Both the position numbers and the translations under genes were made by a program. Under the pieces are notes generated by a model. It had not been told where the DNA came from, made no database searches, and saw nothing but the letters and a program-made list of their open reading frames with translations. Source: Haloplanus sp. XH21 (GTDB taxonomy: Archaea > Halobacteriota > Halobacteria > Halobacteriales > Haloferacaceae). From it: DNA of 64,000 bases. Where the stretch lies: contig NZ_JALLPL010000001.1 of NCBI RefSeq assembly GCF_023276355.1, positions 1,116,001-1,180,000 of the forward strand. Reading direction: 5' to 3'. Position 1 is the stretch's first letter. The number at the start of each line of letters is the position of its first letter. This document shows positions 25,988-34,616 of this stretch, one piece after another.

Positions 25988-26914
25988 TTATCGATCCAGA
26001 TAGTACTCGACGGTCGTTCGGAGCGCATCGTCGAAATCGTGCATCGGTTCCCACCCTAATGACCGAACTTTGGATGCATCCAGTGCGTACCGTTGGTCAT
26101 GTCCCGGCCGGTCCTCGACGAAGGTGATGAGATCATGTGGTTTCCCAAGAATGTCGAGAATCCGGCGTGTTACTTCGAGATTGGTCATCTCGTGTCCAGA
26201 TCCGATATTGTACACCTCGCCTACATCGCCGTCGCGCAAAACGAGGTCGATCGCTCGGCAGTTATCCATAACGTATGTCCATTCTCGAACGTTGGTGCCA
26301 TCGCCGTAGACCGGTAGTGTGTCACCGTTCGCAGCGTTCAGGATGAATTTCGGGATCAGTTTCTCTGGGTCCTGTCTGGGACCGAAGTTGTTCGACGATC
26401 GCGTCGTGACGACTGGCAGCCCGTGAGTTACGTAGTAGCTGTTTACGAGCAAGTCCGCTGCCGCTTTCGACGCGGCATACGGATTCCGTGGATTGAGCGG
26501 ATCATCCTCTGAAAACGAGCCTTCCGCTATCTCTCCGTACACCTCGTCGGTGGAGACCTGAAGGAACCGCTCGAGATCGGCTTCAATGGCCGCATCGAGA
26601 AGCGTCTGCGTCCCCTCGACATTCGTTCTGATGAACGGCTTCGATCCCTCGATAGACCTGTCAACATGTGATTCGGCCGCGAAATTGACGACTGCGTCGA
26701 CCGTCGAGACGGCATCTTCGACGAGTTCGGTGTCGCAGATATCTCCCTCGATGAATTCGTGTCGTGGATTGTCCAGCGCATCGCCGAGATTGTCCAGCGA
26801 GCCGGCATATGTCAAGTTATCGAACGTCACGATATCGTCGTCGGTGTGGTCCAACAGATAATGGACGAAGTTAGATCCGATGAATCCCGCTCCGCCGGTG
26901 ACGAGGATTCTCAT
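25988..26914 (-). CDS. rmlB: dTDP-glucose 4,6-dehydratase RmlB/RfbB
   Basis: 308 residues. MRILVTGGAGFIGSNFVHYL with NLTYAGSLDNL is the hallmark N-terminus. VSTDEVYGEI supplies the Thr-Asp-Glu catalytic trio, NPYAASKAAADLLV the Tyr/Lys pair, and SSNNFGPRQDPEKLIPKF the substrate-binding loop. The enzyme turns dTDP-glucose into dTDP-4-keto-6-deoxyglucose, the branch point to rhamnose and other deoxysugars. ATG at 26914 was chosen over a 21-codon extension because a TATATC box sits 27 bases upstream. The partner nucleotidyltransferase is at 29.1 kb. Confidence 0.92.
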   Translation of the reverse strand: MRILVTGGAGFIGSNFVHYLLDHTDDDIVTFDNLTYAGSLDNLGDALDNPRHEFIEGDICDTELVEDAVSTVDAVVNFAAESHVDRSIEGSKPFIRTNVEGTQTLLDAAIEADLERFLQVSTDEVYGEIAEGSFSEDDPLNPRNPYAASKAAADLLVNSYYVTHGLPVVTTRSSNNFGPRQDPEKLIPKFILNAANGDTLPVYGDGTNVREWTYVMDNCRAIDLVLRDGDVGEVYNIGSGHEMTNLEVTRRILDILGKPHDLITFVEDRPGHDQRYALDASKVRSLGWEPMHDFDDALRTTVEYYLDR

Positions 26915-26935
26915 AGGCCAATCTAGGCGAGCAAC

Positions 26936-26941
26936 GATATA
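26936..26941 (-). promoter_or_regulatory. TATA-like box of rmlB
   Basis: TATATC on the minus strand, 22-27 bases before the rmlB ATG at 26914. The same 121-base gap holds an opposite TTATGA at 27002-27007, about 30 bases before the DegT-family gene, so this is a divergent promoter pair. Confidence 0.55.
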
Positions 26942-27035
26942 GGCTATTCGTTCGGAGTTGTGGTTCCGCCATCTCACGCGGCGGGGAAACCATCGAAGCG
27001 GTTATGATAAGGGATGCCGAACCTGCACAAATAAC

Positions 27036-28241
27036 ATGGAGCATGACGGTTATCGCGTCCCCTACGCGCGAGCGACGTACGGACAGGAAGAGCGAGAGGC
27101 GGTAAACGAGGTGCTCGATCATCCCGAGAGCCTAGTGGGTGGTGAGTTCACTTCGGAGTTTCAGGACCGTGTCTCTACCCTGTTCGGCAAGGAACACGGA
27201 GTAATGGTGAACTCCGGTTCTTCTGCGAACCTCTTAGCGATCGAACTATTGGATGCGGAGCCGGGTAGTGAAGTCATCACCCCGTTAGTTACGTTCTCGA
27301 CGACCGTTGCGCCGATTATCCAGAAGGGACTGGTTCCGACCTTCGTTGACGTCGGCGTCGGTGATTATCTGCTTGACATTGGGCAAGTCCGGGAAGCGAT
27401 CACTGACGATACCGTGGCGATTGTGGCTCCGTCTCTGCTGGGCAACGTACCCAACTACGCCGAACTCCGGTCGATCGCGGACGAACACGATCTGCAACTC
27501 ATCGAGGACTCTGCGGACACGATCGGCGCCAAAATACAGGGTCAACCAACGGGCGAATTCACCGATATTTCGACGACGAGTTTCTACGGATCGCACGTCA
27601 TCACGTCGTTCGGGACGGGTGGCATGATCGCCGTTGACAACGATGAGTCGATGAAACGTCTCAAGAAACTACGTGGTTGGGGGCGTTCGTCGGCGGCCGA
27701 CGAGACCAACGATATTGAGGAGAGACTTGACCGTATTCTCGGCGACGTTCACTACGACTCGAAGTTCGTATTCGACGAAATCGGATATAATTTCTTGCCG
27801 ACGGAAGCGAGTGCTGCTTTCGGCGTTGAACAAGTCCGGAAACTGGATTCGTTCATCAAACGCCGACAGGAAGTGTTTGCCACACTCGACGATTTCTTCA
27901 GCGAGTACCGGGAGTGGTTCGTGCTCCCGGAACAGCGCTCGGATGTCGAGACCTGTTGGCTCGCGTATCCGCTGACAATTCGACCAGAGGCCCCCTTCGA
28001 TCGTCGGGCCATCGTTCGGCACTTGGAAATGAACGGAATACAGACCCGTTCGCTCTGGTCGGGCAATCTGCTGAAACATCCCGGATTCGAACGGATCGAC
28101 GCCCGACTCCCATTCGACGACTATCCGGAAGCGAATCGCATTATGGCCGACTCGTTCGTCATCGGCGCACACCAATCCATGTCGGACGAAGATGTCGTGT
28201 ACATCGAAGAGACGTTTGAGGACCTCTTCGTCGACTACTGA
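27036..28241 (+). CDS. DegT/DnrJ/EryC1-family sugar enzyme with His in place of the PLP lysine (3-dehydrase-like)
   Basis: 401-residue fold-type I PLP protein. VNSGSSANLLAIE (residues 58-70) binds the PLP phosphate, and IEDSADTIGAKIQG contains the ring-stacking Asp region. The lysine motif reads STTSFYGSHVITSFGTGG, with His187 where sugar aminotransferases have the Schiff-base Lys. This change is known in the C-3 deoxygenating enzymes ColD and E1/RfbH. The cysteine cluster that carries the E1 [2Fe-2S] centre is missing (RGWGRSSAADETND instead), so ColD-like chemistry is favoured. The product would be a 3-deoxy sugar. The stop overlaps the next start by one base. Confidence 0.75.
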   Translation: MEHDGYRVPYARATYGQEEREAVNEVLDHPESLVGGEFTSEFQDRVSTLFGKEHGVMVNSGSSANLLAIELLDAEPGSEVITPLVTFSTTVAPIIQKGLVPTFVDVGVGDYLLDIGQVREAITDDTVAIVAPSLLGNVPNYAELRSIADEHDLQLIEDSADTIGAKIQGQPTGEFTDISTTSFYGSHVITSFGTGGMIAVDNDESMKRLKKLRGWGRSSAADETNDIEERLDRILGDVHYDSKFVFDEIGYNFLPTEASAAFGVEQVRKLDSFIKRRQEVFATLDDFFSEYREWFVLPEQRSDVETCWLAYPLTIRPEAPFDRRAIVRHLEMNGIQTRSLWSGNLLKHPGFERIDARLPFDDYPEANRIMADSFVIGAHQSMSDEDVVYIEETFEDLFVDY

Positions 28242-29140
28242 TGCGAGTTCTGATAACCGGCGGAGCGGGATTCGTCGGCCGGAAGTTAGTCTCTCATCTC
28301 TCCGAGCACGGCCACCAAGTCGTCGCCACGTATCACACGAACACCCCTGACGTGGAAGCCGTCGAAACCCACAAACTCGACGTTCGGGATCGGACCGAGG
28401 TCGGGTCGCTGATCGAAGAAGTTTCGCCGGATGCTGTCGTTCACGCGGCCGCACTGGTTGATGCCGATGCCTGCGAGCAGGATCCAGACTTGGCTCGAGA
28501 AGTCAACGTTGAGGGAACAGACGCTGTCGTCCGAACATGTGAACGAATTGATGCAAAAATTGTCTTATTTTCCAGTTCGTTCGTCTTCTCCGGTGGGGAA
28601 CGCCTATATGTAGAGGATTCGACACGCGACCCAATCAATACGTACGGCGAGACGAAAGTCGACGCCGAAGATATCGTTCGCGACGCCGCAGTCCCGTCGC
28701 TTGTCGTTCGCATTGACCAACCTTACGGGTGGTGTGCCGACTGGCAGTCGCCATCGATGATCGAGTGGGTGCTGGATGGTTTGCAAGGGTCAGGGTCTCT
28801 TGAGGTTTTCACCGACTGGTACAACAATCCCGTGTACAACGGCGACGTGGCTGCCTGTATTCAACTACTGCTAGAAGGACAATATGATGGCGTCTATCAC
28901 GTCGTCGGTCCGGAGTACATTAGCCGCTACCGATGGGCTCGACGCATCGCGGCGATATTCGGATACGATGTTGACCGCATCGTGCCGTCGCTATCTTCCG
29001 ATGTGCCGCTGCCGGCGACGCGACCGAACGCCAAACTGTCCTCAACACGACTCGTCGAGCGGACAGGATACGCGCCGAAGGGGATATACGACGGTCTTCG
29101 TTGCATGCGTGAGACACGCCCGGAACTGTCGAACGGCTAG
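28241..29140 (+). CDS. RmlD-like dTDP-4-dehydrorhamnose reductase family protein
   Basis: 299-residue SDR. MRVLITGGAGFVGRKLVSHL binds NAD(P), AVVHAAALVDADACEQDPDLAREVNVEGT is the RmlD family signature, and NTYGETKVDAED supplies Tyr and Lys. RmlD reduces the 4-keto group of a dTDP-4-keto-6-deoxyhexose. Here it directly follows the 3-dehydrase-like gene (one-base overlap), so its substrate may be a 3,6-dideoxy-4-ketosugar instead of 4-ketorhamnose. The codon mix around 28540-28620 is AT-richer than the island edges. Its last four bases overlap the end of the converging rmlA. Confidence 0.8.
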   Translation: MRVLITGGAGFVGRKLVSHLSEHGHQVVATYHTNTPDVEAVETHKLDVRDRTEVGSLIEEVSPDAVVHAAALVDADACEQDPDLAREVNVEGTDAVVRTCERIDAKIVLFSSSFVFSGGERLYVEDSTRDPINTYGETKVDAEDIVRDAAVPSLVVRIDQPYGWCADWQSPSMIEWVLDGLQGSGSLEVFTDWYNNPVYNGDVAACIQLLLEGQYDGVYHVVGPEYISRYRWARRIAAIFGYDVDRIVPSLSSDVPLPATRPNAKLSSTRLVERTGYAPKGIYDGLRCMRETRPELSNG

Positions 29141-29856
29141 TCCTCCCGACGACGGTCGCGAACATCGGCTGACGCCTGAAACACGCCCTCTGGGGTGCCG
29201 GCATCGTACCAACTGCCGTCGATTCGCTCATACCGCAATGTCCCGGTTCGCAAATACTGTCGGTTGACGTCGGTGATTTCGTATTCTCCCCTTTCAGACG
29301 GCGTCAAGTCGCTGATCACGTCGAACACTTGCGAATCAAACACGTAGAGGCCGACGACCGCGTCGTTCGATTCGGGGTTCTCGGGCTTCTCCTCCAGACC
29401 GATGACGTGTCCCTCGTTATCGACCGATGCGACGCCATACGCGGAGGGCTCGGACACCTGTTTGAGGAAGATACGTGCATCCTCTTCGGACCGAAGTGGA
29501 CCGATCTTCTCACCGAGATCTTCGAGGATAATATTATCACCCAGAATGACCACGAACTCGTCGTCGACGAACTGCTCGGCGAGACCGACGGCGTGGGCGA
29601 TGCCTTTCGGTTCCGACTGGACCTTGTACGAAAAGTCGATATCGAAGTCGCTCTCATTTTCGAGCAGTTCGATGTACTTGCCGATATGGTCCGCGTTGCT
29701 AATGATCATGATCTCGTCGATGCCGGCGTCTGCAAGCGTATTCACCGGATAGTAGATCATCGGTTGGTCGTAAATCGGGATCACGTGCTTGTTGACGACA
29801 CGAGTCATCGGGCGGAGCCGAGACCCCTTGCCCCCGGCGAGTACGACACCTTTCAT
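29137..29856 (-). CDS. rmlA: glucose-1-phosphate thymidylyltransferase RmlA
   Basis: 239 residues. MKGVVLAGGKGSRLRPMTRVVNKHVIPIYDQPMIYYP is the classic RmlA start, with VVILGDNIILED and EKPENPESNDAVVGLY further on. It makes dTDP-glucose (or, in related enzymes, another NDP-glucose) from glucose-1-phosphate, the entry step for RmlB. It lacks the C-terminal extension of long RmlA forms. A TATA-like box lies 27-32 bases upstream. It is the second nucleotidyltransferase of the island, next to aglF at 15.7 kb. Confidence 0.9.
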   Translation of the reverse strand: MKGVVLAGGKGSRLRPMTRVVNKHVIPIYDQPMIYYPVNTLADAGIDEIMIISNADHIGKYIELLENESDFDIDFSYKVQSEPKGIAHAVGLAEQFVDDEFVVILGDNIILEDLGEKIGPLRSEEDARIFLKQVSEPSAYGVASVDNEGHVIGLEEKPENPESNDAVVGLYVFDSQVFDVISDLTPSERGEYEITDVNRQYLRTGTLRYERIDGSWYDAGTPEGVFQASADVRDRRRED

Positions 29857-29882
29857 CAGGAAAGCATCCGAGCGGATTGCGG

Positions 29883-29888
29883 ATATAA
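29883..29888 (-). promoter_or_regulatory. TATA-like box of rmlA
   Basis: TTATAT on the minus strand, 27-32 bases before the rmlA ATG at 29856, between it and the upstream GT2 gene. It suggests independent transcription of rmlA. Confidence 0.5.
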
Positions 29889-29958
29889 GTTATCGTGTGC
29901 AGCGGGTCTCGAGTGAATTTCCGGAACTGCAGTCACGACCACGACGCTCCCGTTTGAC

Positions 29959-31116
29959 TCAGGAGTTTCTGTTCGCGTACCATCGCCGGATTCGCTCGTC
30001 GATTCCCGACGGCAGGATTCTTGCGACGAAGTGATACCAGACACGTAGCGATTTACGCGGGATCAGCCCCTCTTGTACGTCGCGTTTAAGCGAGTCGATT
30101 GGCAGGGGAAGTACGACTAAATAGTAGATGTATCGCCGCCGAAACGCGCGCGATTGCCATATATCTTCGAGTGATCGTACATCCCCGTTTAGCGCGGCGT
30201 GTTTCAGCGGTGCAAGTGCGGTATCCTTCTGGAGGGTCGCCCACGCCGCGAGTTGCGCGGCAAAACGGGTTTCCACGCGCGTGAACAGGTCCTTGCTCTT
30301 CTGGTCGCGTAGTATTTCGTCGACTGCCTTCATTCGATACTGTTGCAACTGGACACGAAGTTCCAAATCGGACCAGTCGAAGTCGCTCCAGAAGCGGTGT
30401 TCTCCCTCGTATTGGTAATGGTCGACGAGACAGAGATGGCGGGATGAGAGAATCGCCCGACCATTGACCATCGCTTGAATCAGCAACACGTTGTGAATAT
30501 ACAGCGATCCGAAATATTCCTCCGCCGCTTCGAGGTCGATGGCCGAGCGTTCGAGGATGATTCCGCCGATGTAGTTCCGTCGCCACGTATGGTTGGCGAA
30601 CGGATGCGGAATACGGTTCACGAAGGCAGCGAGCGAATCGTAGCCGGTCTCACACTCCTGCATCAGCGGAACGGACTCGTCCCAGTCGTACTGCTCGTCG
30701 TCGACAGGTCCATATCCGGCGACGATACTGCTGAATTCGATGGTCGGATTCTCGATCAGGCTGAGTGCCCAACGAAGGTTCTCGCTGACGATTTTATCTT
30801 CATCTGCCAGCGGCATGAGATATCTCCCTCGAGCGAGCGTGAGACAGCGAAAGAGGTTCTTCTCATACCCGATATTCGTCTCGTTTTCGAAATAACGGAG
30901 CCGTTCGTCGTCGAAGTGGTCGATAGCTGCACGCGTGTCGTCATCCGATCCGTCGTCGCAGACGACGAGTTCTACACCGCCGTGGTCGAGTTCGAGGACG
31001 TGCCCGATGACTTTTGCCAGGCGCTCGGCGTTGTTGTACGTCGGAATACAGATGCTCAACGCGACGCCGTCTTGCTCCGTTGATTTCCGTGACGATTGAC
31101 TGCGTGTGGCTGTCAT
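29959..31116 (-). CDS. GT2-family glycosyltransferase
   Basis: 385 residues. The GT-A domain opens with VALSICIPTYNNAERLAKVI, followed by ELVVCDDGSDDDTRAAI and the acidic PLADEDKIV at the usual metal-binding position. No membrane helix is evident, so it is a peripheral enzyme acting at the inner face. The C-terminal 150 residues are helical and basic with no known motif. ATG at 31116 is preferred to an upstream in-frame GTG. It lies in the AT-richer middle of the island and probably adds one sugar of the glycan. Confidence 0.8.
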   Translation of the reverse strand: MTATRSQSSRKSTEQDGVALSICIPTYNNAERLAKVIGHVLELDHGGVELVVCDDGSDDDTRAAIDHFDDERLRYFENETNIGYEKNLFRCLTLARGRYLMPLADEDKIVSENLRWALSLIENPTIEFSSIVAGYGPVDDEQYDWDESVPLMQECETGYDSLAAFVNRIPHPFANHTWRRNYIGGIILERSAIDLEAAEEYFGSLYIHNVLLIQAMVNGRAILSSRHLCLVDHYQYEGEHRFWSDFDWSDLELRVQLQQYRMKAVDEILRDQKSKDLFTRVETRFAAQLAAWATLQKDTALAPLKHAALNGDVRSLEDIWQSRAFRRRYIYYLVVLPLPIDSLKRDVQEGLIPRKSLRVWYHFVARILPSGIDERIRRWYANRNS

Positions 31117-31321
31117 CGTGATAGTTAATCGCCGGAGAGACTCGACACGGTTGCTGTGACGGGTCTGCACCGACGAGATGTGAAGTATATCTCGGGGGTC
31201 GATTAAAAGTTCCTTTCGCCGGGCTGCGTGCTGTGGGATGGGACACCCCCAGAAAATAGCTACGACTATCAGATCACGCGAGTATCGTCTCCCAGAACCG
31301 CACGCAGATCGACGAAAGGAC

Positions 31322-31327
31322 TAAATC
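31322..31327 (+). promoter_or_regulatory. TATA-like box of the glycosyltransferase at 31.3 kb
   Basis: TAAATC 22-27 bases before the ATG at 31349. The spacing argues for the MSDGF start instead of the TTG 21 bases upstream. Confidence 0.45.
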
Positions 31328-31348
31328 TTGGTCAATAAAATCCGAACC

Positions 31349-32272
31349 ATGTCCGACGGATTCGATCTGCAAACTCCCGTCGCGCTTTTCGCTTATAACA
31401 GACCCGACTATACGCGGCGAGTGCTTGAACGGATCCGCGAGGCCGACCCTTCGTGTCTCCTGTTCGTGGCGGATGGTCCCAATCCAAACGACGAGACGGA
31501 TCGACGGCGCACCCAGGCCGTGCGCGACCTCGTTTTGGAGGATTCATTTTCGTTCGAAGTCAAATGTGAACTTGCGGACGAGAACATGGGCCTGAAGCGT
31601 CGTTTTTCGACCGGGTTAGACTGGGTGTTCGACCAAGTGCCGGAAGCGATTATTCTTGAGGATGATATCCTTCCCGAGATGGACTTCTTCCGGTACTGTC
31701 AACTCCTTCTGGATCGATTTCGTGACGACGACAGGGTTATGGAGATAACCGGCCGGAACCAGCTCGAACAGTGGCAGAGAGACGATTATGACTACCACTT
31801 CTCGTACTACGGCGGCATCTGGGGATGGGCGACGTGGCGGGATGCGTGGGACGAGTTCGATCCCGAAATGAGGTTGTGGGCCAACCCAACAGTTCGTGAC
31901 CGAATCCGCGACCTCGTCTCCGATCCTGAGCAGTTCCGGTATCTAGAGCGAGTGTATGACAGCACCGCTGCGGGTGAGACTGAAAGCTGGGCGTATGCGT
32001 GGGGATTCGCTCGCCACCTCAACAGCGGTCTCTCCGTCGTCCCGTCCCGAAATCTCGTAGATAATATCGGGTTCGGCGAGAAGTCGACGAATACACAGAA
32101 CGTGGGAAGCGGCTTCGTGGGAAAAGAGACGTTCAATTTGGACTTTCCCCTGAACCATCCGCCGTACGTCGCCGTTGATCAGGAATACGATGACCGGTTC
32201 CATCGATTGCGGCCCGCGAGATGGAAGGTTATGCCTGGGATGCATTATTTGACCGAAGCGCTCGGACTGTAG
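31349..32272 (+). CDS. GT2-like glycosyltransferase (HlpA-type)
   Basis: 307 residues. Features are PVALFAYNRPDYTRRVLERI at the start, LFVADGPNPNDETD, NMGLKRRFSTGLDWVF, EAIILEDDILPEMDFF as the acidic metal site, and FSYYGGIWGWATWRDAWDEFD. This set marks GT-A glycosyltransferases often annotated as GT2 or haemolytic-protein-like in polysaccharide clusters. The EDD site and the WGWATW loop are intact, so activity is expected. It is a single gene facing right between two leftward transferase genes. Donor and acceptor unknown. Confidence 0.75.
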   Translation: MSDGFDLQTPVALFAYNRPDYTRRVLERIREADPSCLLFVADGPNPNDETDRRRTQAVRDLVLEDSFSFEVKCELADENMGLKRRFSTGLDWVFDQVPEAIILEDDILPEMDFFRYCQLLLDRFRDDDRVMEITGRNQLEQWQRDDYDYHFSYYGGIWGWATWRDAWDEFDPEMRLWANPTVRDRIRDLVSDPEQFRYLERVYDSTAAGETESWAYAWGFARHLNSGLSVVPSRNLVDNIGFGEKSTNTQNVGSGFVGKETFNLDFPLNHPPYVAVDQEYDDRFHRLRPARWKVMPGMHYLTEALGL

Positions 32273-32305
32273 TGGTGTGGACCACAGAAAACGGAGTCGA
32301 CTCGA

Positions 32306-33562
32306 TCAGATAATCTGCTGCCGATAGAGATCGAGATACGCGCCGGCCACCTTCGATTGCTCGTAGCGCTCGACGGCGTGGTCCCGCGCAGTCGTCGACA
32401 TCCGAGTCCGGTCAGCTACGTCCAACACCCACTCAATTCCACTCGCCAGCCCGTCCGCCTCGTACGGCTCCGCCAACCACCCCGTCTCCCGATGATCGAC
32501 AATATCTTTCGGCCCCGTCGCGTCGAACGCCACCACGGGCGTCCCACACGCCAGCGCCTCTGACACCGTCTGCCCGAACCCCTCGTAGCGCGAGGGGACG
32601 ACCATCACGTCGGCCGCCGAGTAGAGCAAGACGAGACTCGGGTCGTCGTGGAGGTAGCCGACGTAATGTGTCGGGAAGCCGAAGTCTGGTGGGTCCTCCG
32701 GTTCGTTGGCACCGAAAACGACGAGTTCGACGTCCTCTAGCTCCCCCGAGAGCGACTGCAGCGCGTCCTGCAACAGGTCCGCGCCCTTCCGGTGGTCGCC
32801 CATCGGGTCGACGGCTCCGAACAATACCAGCCGTTTGTCCTCGGGCAGGTCGAAGAAGTCCCGGCCCAGTTCGGGGTCGCGGGGACGATAGGTGTCCGTA
32901 TCGAGGGCGTTCGGAATCACCTCGATACGTCGGTCTCCGAACAGCGAACTTCGGCGCGCCTGGTCGGCCAGCCACGTGCTCGGCGCGACGATGGTGAGAT
33001 CCAGGTCGTCCCAGTGGCGGTGTTTGCGGTGCCAGGTGAGTCTGGAGAGGTCGAACACCGAGTCGGAGCCGAGTTGCGGACACGACCCACAGCGCTCTTC
33101 GAAGCGGTCACAGCCATCGGCGTAGTGACACCCGCCGGTGAGCGCGGCCATGTCAGGCAAGCGCCAGACGACGGGACGGTCAAGCCGACCGATGGTCCGC
33201 ACCGAGAGCGTTCCGCGCCACACCCAGTTCAGATGGACCACATCGGGGTTCACTTCGCGTATGCGTTCGAGTTTCCGCTCCGGGAGCCAGTTGATGCCGA
33301 ACCCGCTCGACTGGCCGTAGAGACGGAGGGGGAGCATGTCGACGTGCGGTCGGGCGAGACTCCAGGCGCGACCGAGTGTCGATTCGGGACCGATAATCGT
33401 CGGGTCGTCAGTGGATTTCTCTTGGACGAGCATCCGAGAGTCGACGCCGATGCGGCGGAGACCGTGGTGGATGCGCTTGGTCGCCGTCGCCGACCCGCCG
33501 GTGTCCGACGCGTTGACGAGCAAGGGCTGAACGTCGGCGGCGCTGTCCGTCACGGCCGCCAC
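32306..33562 (-). CDS. GT4-family glycosyltransferase
   Basis: 418 residues from a GTG start; a second in-frame GTG three codons later is equally possible. The N-terminal GT-B half includes NASDTGGSATATKRIHHGL and NPDVVHLNWVWRG, and a four-cysteine patch CHYADGCDRFEERCGSC. The C-terminal half has NALDTDTYRP, LVLFGAVDPMGDHRKGADLL and the donor-binding EGFGQTVSEALACGTPVVAFDATGP. That E-x7-E pattern is the GT4 hallmark. The gene ends 34 bases from the converging neighbour. Confidence 0.85.
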   Translation of the reverse strand: MAAVTDSAADVQPLLVNASDTGGSATATKRIHHGLRRIGVDSRMLVQEKSTDDPTIIGPESTLGRAWSLARPHVDMLPLRLYGQSSGFGINWLPERKLERIREVNPDVVHLNWVWRGTLSVRTIGRLDRPVVWRLPDMAALTGGCHYADGCDRFEERCGSCPQLGSDSVFDLSRLTWHRKHRHWDDLDLTIVAPSTWLADQARRSSLFGDRRIEVIPNALDTDTYRPRDPELGRDFFDLPEDKRLVLFGAVDPMGDHRKGADLLQDALQSLSGELEDVELVVFGANEPEDPPDFGFPTHYVGYLHDDPSLVLLYSAADVMVVPSRYEGFGQTVSEALACGTPVVAFDATGPKDIVDHRETGWLAEPYEADGLASGIEWVLDVADRTRMSTTARDHAVERYEQSKVAGAYLDLYRQQII

Positions 33563-33865
33563 CTCGATCCGTCAGCCATCAGCGTCGGTGTCGGCGGATA
33601 CATCGGTTCGGGATGGACCGGGTGTGTGGAAAAACGTTCTCCCTCCGGATTCGCCTCTCCACCGGCACCAACATGACCAGTGGTTACACATCTACGTTCT
33701 TTGCCGCCTGAAGGCGGTCCTTTCCACGGATTGGCCCACAATGCCCCCGTCGACGACGTGCACGATTCGGACGAGGACGCACGTGTCGGAGTATCGCCGG
33801 AACGCTCCTCCACAGTTTCTCCCTGACAGTAAGAATATTGTATTCCTCGACGGTCGATCACCCGG
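33563..33865. other. gene-free 303-base gap with one small hairpin
   Basis: No supported frame. It contains a short stem-loop at 33703-33718 (GCCGCC, TGAA, GGCGGT) and an AT-rich run near 33830 (AAGAATATTGTATT). The gap separates two leftward genes, so it should hold the promoter of the GT4 gene at its left end; no clear TATA-like box is seen there. Confidence 0.4.
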
Positions 33866-34531
33866 TCAGATATCCAGACAGTTTTCGTCTCGATAGAGGA
33901 TGCCCGTGCAGGATTCGGTCAGTCGCTGTGCCTTCGGCCCGACAAACGGGAGTGCGCGGAACCCCGCGTCCCGAAAACGCGCCCAGTCACTGTCGTCCCA
34001 CCGTTCGAAGTCGTCGAGAATGACGACGCCGTGATCCGTTATCGCCTCTAGAGTTGGGCCCACGCAACTCTGCCGAACGCGGCCATCGATGACGACGATA
34101 TCGAACGATCCGTGGGCCGTCACTTCCGATGCGTAGTCATCGAGGTCCGGTTCATATACGACGGTTAAATTCGACGGGGAACGCTCTTGCATCGCCGTGG
34201 CCCACTCCTTCGAGTCTTCGACGGCGACTACCTCCTTGACGCGGTCGCTGTACCACAGCGAAGAGTGACCGCTCCCGAATTCGAACACGCGAAACTCGGT
34301 CCGGGTCCGAGGTTCGATGAAATCGATCGTGGGATACGTGTACCACGGAATCGGCTCTCCGTCTTGGTCAACGGGGGCACCGACCTCGTTGCTCCGCATC
34401 CAGCCCTTCGTTCGGAGATAACTGTTATCCGCGTAGTACCACCGTATCAGTGGGTGTGAGTCGAGAACGGACCGAATCGAGTCCTGAACGATATCAGGGA
34501 GAGAGTGATACACGCGCGTCGGATCTATCAT
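33866..34531 (-). CDS. class I SAM-dependent methyltransferase-like protein
   Basis: 221 residues. RVFEFGSGHSSLWYSDRV is motif I, EVVAVEDSKEW the motif II acidic end, and FDIVVIDGRVRQ and GVVILDDFERW later strands of the Rossmann-like fold. The N-terminal 70 residues may hold the acceptor. Methylated sugars occur in haloarchaeal N-glycans (for example methylated glucuronic acid by AglP in Haloferax volcanii), so glycan methylation is plausible, but this is not close to AglP by any motif I can point to. It lies 85 bases downstream of aglG on the same strand. Confidence 0.6.
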   Translation of the reverse strand: MIDPTRVYHSLPDIVQDSIRSVLDSHPLIRWYYADNSYLRTKGWMRSNEVGAPVDQDGEPIPWYTYPTIDFIEPRTRTEFRVFEFGSGHSSLWYSDRVKEVVAVEDSKEWATAMQERSPSNLTVVYEPDLDDYASEVTAHGSFDIVVIDGRVRQSCVGPTLEAITDHGVVILDDFERWDDSDWARFRDAGFRALPFVGPKAQRLTESCTGILYRDENCLDI

Positions 34532-34616
34532 CGGCTACGCTGACCATCTCGAGCACAGAATCTATATCCTTCGGCTTCGAGCGCCCCGCCTCCGATAACC
34601 ATAATATCGCCGTAGA

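Noticed and set aside
27036-28241. Sugar aminotransferase (WecE/ArnB type) reading of the DegT gene
   Set aside because: The Schiff-base lysine is His, so normal transamination is unlikely; 3-dehydrase chemistry fits better.
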